Shown here: piece after piece, positions 6,300 through 10,250 of the stretch | How the letters are laid out: every line of letters begins with the position of its first letter | How positions within the stretch are numbered: position 1 is the first letter of the stretch | Assembly: GCA_964424125.1 (NCBI GenBank) | Contig: CAYRHS010000111.1 | Coordinates: forward strand, 1 to 10,250 | Direction of reading: 5' to 3' | From: CAYRHS01 sp964424125 | Lineage (GTDB): Bacteria; Actinomycetota; Acidimicrobiia; IMCC26256; JAOSJL01 | DNA length: 10,250 bases | Translations under genes and position numbers: made by a program | The notes under the pieces: generated by a model | The model's input: the letters and a program-made list of their open reading frames with translations, nothing else | What the model was told of the DNA's origin: nothing | Database searches by the model: none

Positions 6300-7690
6300 T
6301 GCCGCTCGACGAGCTCCACGGCACCTTTCTCACCAGCGGGTTGAGCGATCCCCAACTCGTGGACCTCTACGAGGCCGGCGACGAGGTGCAGTTCGATCGG
6401 GGCGAGCTTCTGTTCGCGGAGGGTGAGCCGGCCGATTACCTGTGGATCCTGCTCGCGGGCGAGCTGGAGCTCTCGCGCGGGAGTGCAAAGGAGCGAATCG
6501 TGCTTGCCACGATGTCCACACCCGGGCAGTGGGCGGGTGGCTTGCGCGCGTGGGGCGACACGGCCGAGGGCGCCGGCTACCGCGCGAGCGGCCGCGGGCT
6601 GAGCCACGGGCGTTGCCTGCGGGTCCCGTCCGAGGACCTCGGTCGGCTCGTCGGAGAGTGGTTCCCGTTCGGCAAACACATGATCACCGGCATCTACCAG
6701 ACCGTACGCGGGATCGAAGCGACGGTCCGCCAACGCGAGTCGCTGGTGGCGCTGGGCACGCTGGCTGCCGGCTTGGCGCACGAGATCAACAACCCTGCGG
6801 CGGCGACCCTGCGCGCAGTCGACGCCCTCCGCGCGACCTGTGACGCGATGGTGTCTGCGCTGCGGCAGCTGGCGGGGTCCGCGATCACCCCCGAGCAGTG
6901 CGTCGACCTCGAGACCCTGCGTGTGGAGCAGGCAAGCGCCCCGATGCCCGAAGGTGGTGCGCTGGCGGCCGCCGACCGTGAGGACGGCATCGGTCGTTGG
7001 CTCGAGCAGCGCGGAGTCGAAGACCCGTGGCACCTGGCGCCCCCGCTCGCCGCTGCCGGAGCCGGGCTCCCATGGTGCGAGCGCGTCGAACAGGCCGTGG
7101 GCACCGACGCAGTCGGTCCCGCGTTGCAGTGGGTGGCGAGTACAGCTACCGCCGGGGCCCTGCTCGAGGAGATCCAGGAGACGACGAGCCGGATCTCCCA
7201 GCTCGTGGAGTCCGTGAAGTCCTACTCACAGATGGATCGCGCATCGCTCCAGCGCATCGACGTATCCGACGGCATCGAGAGCACGCTCGCGATGCTGAGC
7301 AGCAAGCTCACCGGCATCGAGGTGGAGCGCGGGTACGACCCCGAGCTCCCCAAGATCGAGGCGTACGCGGGTGAGCTGAACCAGGTCTGGACGAACCTGA
7401 TCGACAACGCCATCGATGCCATGCAGGGTCGCGGCGTGTTGCGGCTGGTCACGCGTTCCGACGGCGCGGATGTGATCGTCGAGATCTCCGACACCGGCCA
7501 CGGGATGCTGCCGGAGGTCCAGGCTCGGGCGTTCGAACCGTTCTTCACCACCAAGGACGTCGGCAAGGGAACAGGCCTCGGGCTCGACATCTCCCGGCGC
7601 ATCGTCACCGAGCGCCACAGAGGGGAGATCTCCTTCGACTCCAGCCCGGCCGGCACGACCGTGCAGGTGCGACTGTCCCCGTCGCGCTGA
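6299..7690 (+). CDS. Sensor histidine kinase with N-terminal cyclic-nucleotide-binding-like domain
   Basis: A soluble 463-aa kinase with no membrane segment. Residues about 15-125 form a cNMP-binding (Crp-like) beta-barrel (FDRGELLFAEGEPADYLWILLAGELELSRG). The phosphate-binding cassette is not canonical: QWAGGLRAW replaces the usual FGE motif, so it may not bind cAMP. The H-box is LAAGLAHEINNPAAA with phospho-acceptor His161. A spacer of about 115 residues (about 172-285) separates it from the second dimerisation helix (LLEEIQETTSRISQLVESVKSYSQMD). The ATPase domain has the N-box NQVWTNLIDNAIDAM (361-375), G1 DTGHGM (398-403), F-box FEPFFTTKD (412-420) and G2 GKGTGLGL (422-429). The start codon overlaps the upstream stop (TGATG), and GAGG at 6288-6291 gives a 7-nt spacing. 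It is the obvious partner of the receiver-flavoprotein fusion. The input signal is unknown. Confidence 0.93.
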   Translation: MPLDELHGTFLTSGLSDPQLVDLYEAGDEVQFDRGELLFAEGEPADYLWILLAGELELSRGSAKERIVLATMSTPGQWAGGLRAWGDTAEGAGYRASGRGLSHGRCLRVPSEDLGRLVGEWFPFGKHMITGIYQTVRGIEATVRQRESLVALGTLAAGLAHEINNPAAATLRAVDALRATCDAMVSALRQLAGSAITPEQCVDLETLRVEQASAPMPEGGALAAADREDGIGRWLEQRGVEDPWHLAPPLAAAGAGLPWCERVEQAVGTDAVGPALQWVASTATAGALLEEIQETTSRISQLVESVKSYSQMDRASLQRIDVSDGIESTLAMLSSKLTGIEVERGYDPELPKIEAYAGELNQVWTNLIDNAIDAMQGRGVLRLVTRSDGADVIVEISDTGHGMLPEVQARAFEPFFTTKDVGKGTGLGLDISRRIVTERHRGEISFDSSPAGTTVQVRLSPSR

Positions 7691-7747
7691 CCAACCCGTT
7701 CCCGGGGTCGACTCGACGAAGTCATGTAGAACAACCCAGAGAGTTGG

Positions 7748-7766
7748 ACGCGGAACACAACCGCGT
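7748..7766. terminator. Possible hairpin between convergent genes
   Basis: ACGCGG (7748-7753) and CCGCGT (7761-7766) form a perfect 6-bp stem around the loop AACACAA. It sits in the 140-nt gap between the kinase stop (7690) and the convergent methyltransferase stop (7831). It has no T-tract, so intrinsic termination is only a possibility. Confidence 0.25.
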
Positions 7767-7830
7767 ACAGCACCTCGAGTGGCCCGGCCTCGTCGCTGTT
7801 CGGGACCTCGTGGGAGGCTCGGGAGCGCGA

Positions 7831-8658
7831 CTACGGACGCGCCGCGACGATGAGCACGGCTGGCATCGGAACGGTCAGCTCGTCGCCGTCACGCATCGCC
7901 TCGACCGCGTCGCACATGGCGGAGACGATCGCCTCCTTCGCTTCGGTGGTCTGGGCCTCGAAGAGCGCTCTCGTGCGAACGGTCGCGCTCGTAAGGAGGT
8001 CCATCGCCTGGGAAGACTCCTCGAGCCGAACCCTGAGCGGCTGCTCGGTCACGCCGACGTGGGTGAACCCGATCGAGGTGAGCACATCGACCGCTTCCTC
8101 CTCGACGGCGAAGCGGAACATGTCCGGCCCGTCGGGCATCGGCACGTCGAGCGAGCCGTGCTCGAGCACGGCCGCGAACACCACCCCGAAGAACGGGACC
8201 TTGTCGGGAGTGCACCACGTCGTGAACGCCATCCGGCCCCCGTGCCCGAGGACCCGGAGGACCTCTTCGAACACCCGCTCCGGCTCTGCGAAGTGCGGAA
8301 GCCCAAATCCCGACATCACCCCGTCGAACGAACCGGCTGGGAAGGGCAGCTGTTCTGCGGGCGCCCGGCGGAACCGTGCGCCGGGCACCTCCCGGGTCGC
8401 GACCTCGACCATCGCCTCCGAGATGTCGGTCCCGACGACGTCCGCGCCCCGGTCGGCGGCCGCCCGGCTGGCGGCTCCCGGGCCGCAGGCGACATCGAGG
8501 ATCCGTCGTCCAGGGCCCGCGCCGACCGCGTCTGCGAGCGCGGCCGCGACTCCTCCGGTGAGGTCGGCGACGACGTCGCTCCCCGAGTAAGCCTCGGCGA
8601 CGTCGTCCCAGCCGGCCGTCTCGAACTCCCGGAACGCCCGGGCGTCGAACTCGCTCAC
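7831..8658 (-). CDS. Class I SAM-dependent methyltransferase
   Basis: A 275-aa methyltransferase of the Methyltransf_11/UbiE-like group with a Rossmann fold. Motif I is LDVACGPG (54-61), the SAM-ribose acidic position is Asp78 in VVGTDIS, motif II-like AEQLPFPAGSFDGVMSGFGL covers 101-120, and the motif III region is VLRVLGHGGRMAFTTW (133-148). The C-terminal 125 residues form a substrate-binding part that I cannot assign. The GTG start at 8658 was chosen because it overlaps the hydrolase stop as GTGA (8655-8658) and has a GGAAGGA ribosome site about 7 nt upstream. A longer frame from 8733 would run through the hydrolase coding region. It is second in an operon with the alpha/beta hydrolase, suggesting a shared small-molecule pathway. 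The acceptor substrate is unknown. Confidence 0.9.
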   Translation of the reverse strand: MSEFDARAFREFETAGWDDVAEAYSGSDVVADLTGGVAAALADAVGAGPGRRILDVACGPGAASRAAADRGADVVGTDISEAMVEVATREVPGARFRRAPAEQLPFPAGSFDGVMSGFGLPHFAEPERVFEEVLRVLGHGGRMAFTTWCTPDKVPFFGVVFAAVLEHGSLDVPMPDGPDMFRFAVEEEAVDVLTSIGFTHVGVTEQPLRVRLEESSQAMDLLTSATVRTRALFEAQTTEAKEAIVSAMCDAVEAMRDGDELTVPMPAVLIVAARP

Positions 8659-9470
8659 GGGGTCGTCCTTCCTCGCTCGTCCAGGAAGGAAACCAACACG
8701 TCGTTCACCTCGTCGGGCCGTTCGATCGTGCACAGGTGACCGGCATCCGGGACGACGAACAGCTCCGCGCCCGGGATCGCGTCCGCGAGCGCCCGCGCAG
8801 TCGCCGGAGGAAGCGCCTTGTCGTGCTCGCCGACCACGACGAGGGCCGGCAGGTCCACCGCACGAAGATCGTCGAGCACGTCCTCGCGGGAGGAAATGGC
8901 CTTCCCGAATCGGATCAGTGCCGCTGCATCGTTGCTCGCGATCCGCTCCCGCCAGGACGCCGCCTCTTCCCGGCGGCGGTCGTCGCCGAGGAAGGTCGGG
9001 CCGAACATGAGCTTCATCGTCGGGCCCATTAATGGTTCGGTTCCGAACAGCCGTAGCGCGGTGAGCATCCCCTTGTTGCGAACCCGCGCGACGAGCCGTT
9101 CGCTGCGGGCATCGGTGTCCATGAGCACGACACTGCGCAGCCGGTCGGGATGCCGGAGCGCGATCCGCATGCCCACGAAGCCGCCGGTCGACAGACCGAC
9201 GAAGTGACAGGGCGCGGCATCCAGCGAGTCGACCAAGCCCACCGCGTCGTCCACCAGGTCGTCGAGCGTGTACGGGCTCTCCGCTCGCGCGCTCGCTCCG
9301 TGGTCACGATGGTCGAACGCGATCACGCGGTACTGGTCGGCGAGGGCGTCGATCTGGGCAGCGAACTGGCGGTGGTCGACCAGGAAGCTGTGCGACAGGA
9401 CCACGGTCTCGGGACCTCGGCCCGCATCGACATAGGCGAGCCCGGTTCCGTTGACGTCGATCCGCTCCAT
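8655..9470 (-). CDS. Alpha/beta hydrolase
   Basis: A cytoplasmic alpha/beta-hydrolase-fold enzyme of 271 aa, resembling 3-oxoadipate enol-lactonase/esterase-type members. The catalytic triad is readable: nucleophile Ser94 in the elbow GLSTGG (92-97), acid Asp217 in VVGEHDKALPP, and His245 in PDAGHLCTIERP. SHSFLVDHRQF (26-36) supplies the oxyanion-hole strand, where HG is usual but here HS is found, and FDHRDHGAS (52-60) is the conserved turn. A helical cap lies at about 121-200. ATG at 9470 has GGAG 6 nt upstream. The gene is first in a two-gene operon, overlapping the methyltransferase by 4 nt. A lactone or ester substrate is likely from the family; the specific one is unknown. Confidence 0.92.
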   Translation of the reverse strand: MERIDVNGTGLAYVDAGRGPETVVLSHSFLVDHRQFAAQIDALADQYRVIAFDHRDHGASARAESPYTLDDLVDDAVGLVDSLDAAPCHFVGLSTGGFVGMRIALRHPDRLRSVVLMDTDARSERLVARVRNKGMLTALRLFGTEPLMGPTMKLMFGPTFLGDDRRREEAASWRERIASNDAAALIRFGKAISSREDVLDDLRAVDLPALVVVGEHDKALPPATARALADAIPGAELFVVPDAGHLCTIERPDEVNDVLVSFLDERGRTTP

Positions 9471-9511
9471 CCGCGACTCCCGGCGCCCGGCGCCCGGCGA
9501 TTGCCCCGCCG

Positions 9512-9540
9512 AGTGGAACCGATCGACGTGCCGCTGTCAA
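9512..9540 (-). promoter_or_regulatory. Candidate promoter for the hydrolase-methyltransferase operon
   Basis: On the minus strand a perfect TTGACA (bases 9540-9535) is followed, after exactly 17 nt, by TCCACT (9517-9512), which keeps three of six -10 consensus bases. This would give a leader of roughly 35 nt before the ATG at 9470. The -35 and the spacing are good; the -10 is weak. The rest of the gap to 9676 holds a short GC-rich direct repeat (CGGCGCC units near 9481-9498) and no gene I can support. Confidence 0.4.
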
Positions 9541-9676
9541 TCGGCAAGCGGACGAGTAACGACCTCAGCCCGCGGACCTTCGTCACCAGTCGTCAGGCGT
9601 GATCTCCGATACGGGAAGAGCACAGGTGCGCCACTGGGTTCCCTACTCGGATCGTCCCGACGGCGACGGAGAGCTC

Positions 9677-9958
9677 GTGCCTTCTTCGATGGTGAAACTC
9701 GTACTGGCCGCAGCTCTGGGTGGCGCGCTGGGGGCCGCCCTCGGCTGGTTCTGGCGAGGTGCCACCCGAACGACGGGCCTCCTGCTACTCGCGGCGCCGC
9801 TCCTCCTGGCGCCTGTGGCCTTCGCGCTCCTGATGATGTGGGAGCCGACGGCCCTGTTCGTGATCGCGTTCGAAGTCGCGATCATCACGGCCGTCGTCGC
9901 GAGGGAACGTCGAGCGCCGGAGCGTTCGGCCGCCGCCCGACGGTCGATCCCGCGCTGA
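9677..9958 (+). CDS. Small predicted membrane protein of unknown function
   Basis: I do not recognise a family. From GTG at 9677 it encodes 93 aa with three hydrophobic segments, about residues 5-26 (glycine/alanine-rich, VLAAALGGALGAALGWFW), 34-55 (LLLLAAPLLLAPVAFALLMM) and 58-75 (ALFVIAFEVAIITAVVA). A basic, probably cytoplasmic tail follows (RERRAPERSAAARRSIPR). This start has GGAG at 9668-9671 with a 5-nt spacing. Alternatives are GTG 9599, adding 26 hydrophilic residues with no clear ribosome site, and ATG 9689. It is divergent from the hydrolase operon. The amino-acid pattern is far from random, supporting a real gene, but no function can be inferred. Confidence 0.6.
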   Translation: MPSSMVKLVLAAALGGALGAALGWFWRGATRTTGLLLLAAPLLLAPVAFALLMMWEPTALFVIAFEVAIITAVVARERRAPERSAAARRSIPR

Positions 9959-9990
9959 AAGGCCGTCAGGCCTCGGTCCTCGGCCAGCTC

Positions 9991-10188
9991 GTGGATGCGG
10001 CCGCCGGCGCACGCGTCCTCGTCGAAGCCTTTCGGGAGGACGGCGCCGAACCGCATGTCAACAGCGACCACTTCAAGCGGGCCATGCGGGACATGCCGCA
10101 GGCGCTCGCCGAGACCCCGCACATCATCAACACCACCATCGCGGGCGCCAACGATTGGTCGAGCATGGCAGAGCTGAGCATTGACTGA
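9991..10188 (+). pseudogene. Truncated antibiotic-biosynthesis-monooxygenase (ABM/YgiN-like) fragment
   Basis: The 65 residues from the GTG at 9991 resemble the second half of an ABM-fold (dimeric alpha/beta barrel) putative quinol monooxygenase: ARVLVEAFRE, then EPHVNSDHFKRAM and ALAETPHIINTTI, ending MAELSID. Intact members are about 95-110 aa and begin with a strand-helix unit that is missing here. In-frame codons back to 9946 (VDPALKGRQASVLGQLVDAA) could be a remnant of the first helix, which would imply an internal deletion. No Shine-Dalgarno sequence precedes any start, and the upstream bases encode the membrane protein in another frame. It is likely a relic, but a short expressed peptide cannot be excluded. 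The family call rests on motif memory only. Confidence 0.55.
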
Positions 10189-10200
10189 ACTGGGCCTCGG

Positions 10201-10250
10201 TGGAGACGATGGGACTCGAACCCACGACCCCCTGCTTGCAAAGCAGGTGC
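10201..10250 (-). tRNA. tRNA-Ala (anticodon TGC), 3' part only
   Basis: Read on the minus strand, the right edge gives an anticodon stem CCTGC/GCAGG around the loop TTTGCAA with anticodon TGC (10238-10240). A five-base variable loop GGGTC follows, then T-arm GTGGG-TTCGAGT-CCCAT, the acceptor 3' strand CGTCTCC and discriminator A at 10201. The D-arm and the 5' acceptor strand lie beyond 10250. CCA is not encoded (CCG follows), so the tail must be added enzymatically. Its 3' end lies 12 nt past the stop of the monooxygenase fragment. Confidence 0.93.

Noticed and set aside
7744..8739. 331-codon plus-strand open frame opposite the methyltransferase
   Set aside because: Composition and lack of motifs mark it as a shadow of the minus-strand methyltransferase and hydrolase.
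9481..9498. Short tandem CGGCGCC-like repeat
   Set aside because: Only two to three units of a GC-rich heptamer in the leader of the hydrolase operon; expected by chance at this base composition.
10201..10250. tRNA-Ala 3' end as an integration (att) site for a mobile element in this window
   Set aside because: I found no second copy of the tRNA 3' sequence by eye, and no integrase, transposase or phage gene is present.

Overview
The window is about 10 kb of GC-rich, densely packed bacterial chromosome. It most likely comes from an actinobacterium: third codon positions are strongly G/C, GTG starts are common, one gene looks leaderless, and there is a daunorubicin-resistance (DrrAB)-type ABC pair and an antibiotic-biosynthesis-monooxygenase-type fragment. 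I cannot place it more finely from sequence alone.

Left to right: (1) the 3' part of a sulfite-oxidase-family molybdopterin oxidoreductase (+), open at the left edge. (2) A short intergenic stretch holding a decayed copy of the C-terminus of a serine beta-lactamase-like hydrolase. (3) A DrrA/DrrB-type ABC exporter operon (-). (4) An intact serine beta-lactamase-family hydrolase (+), probably leaderless. (5) A coupled two-gene unit (+): a receiver domain fused to a redox-fold domain and a thioredoxin-reductase-like FAD/NAD(P) module, followed at once by a cyclic-nucleotide-binding-fold histidine kinase. (6) A convergent operon (-) of an alpha/beta hydrolase and a SAM-dependent methyltransferase, overlapping by 4 nt. 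(7) A small three-segment membrane protein (+). (8) A 5'-truncated monooxygenase-like fragment (+). (9) The 3' part of a tRNA-Ala(TGC) gene (-) running off the right edge.

The most interesting part is 4638-7690. The kinase and its neighbour form a two-component system whose output appears to be a flavoenzyme rather than a DNA-binding domain. The flavoenzyme keeps its dinucleotide-binding motifs and a complete phospho-acceptor site, but it lacks the CxxC dithiol expected of thioredoxin reductase. The middle domain also lacks a CxxC. A simple thioredoxin-reducing role is therefore unlikely; phosphorylation-gated NAD(P)H oxidation or redox sensing is an inference. Database entries with similar fusions exist as far as I recall, so the architecture is probably not unique, but I know of no established function.

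The other genes look like ordinary accessory metabolism and export. Two gene remnants (near 1117-1206 and 9991-10188) point to local duplication and decay. No CRISPR array, insertion sequence or integrase is visible, and no gene-free stretch exceeds 300 bases.
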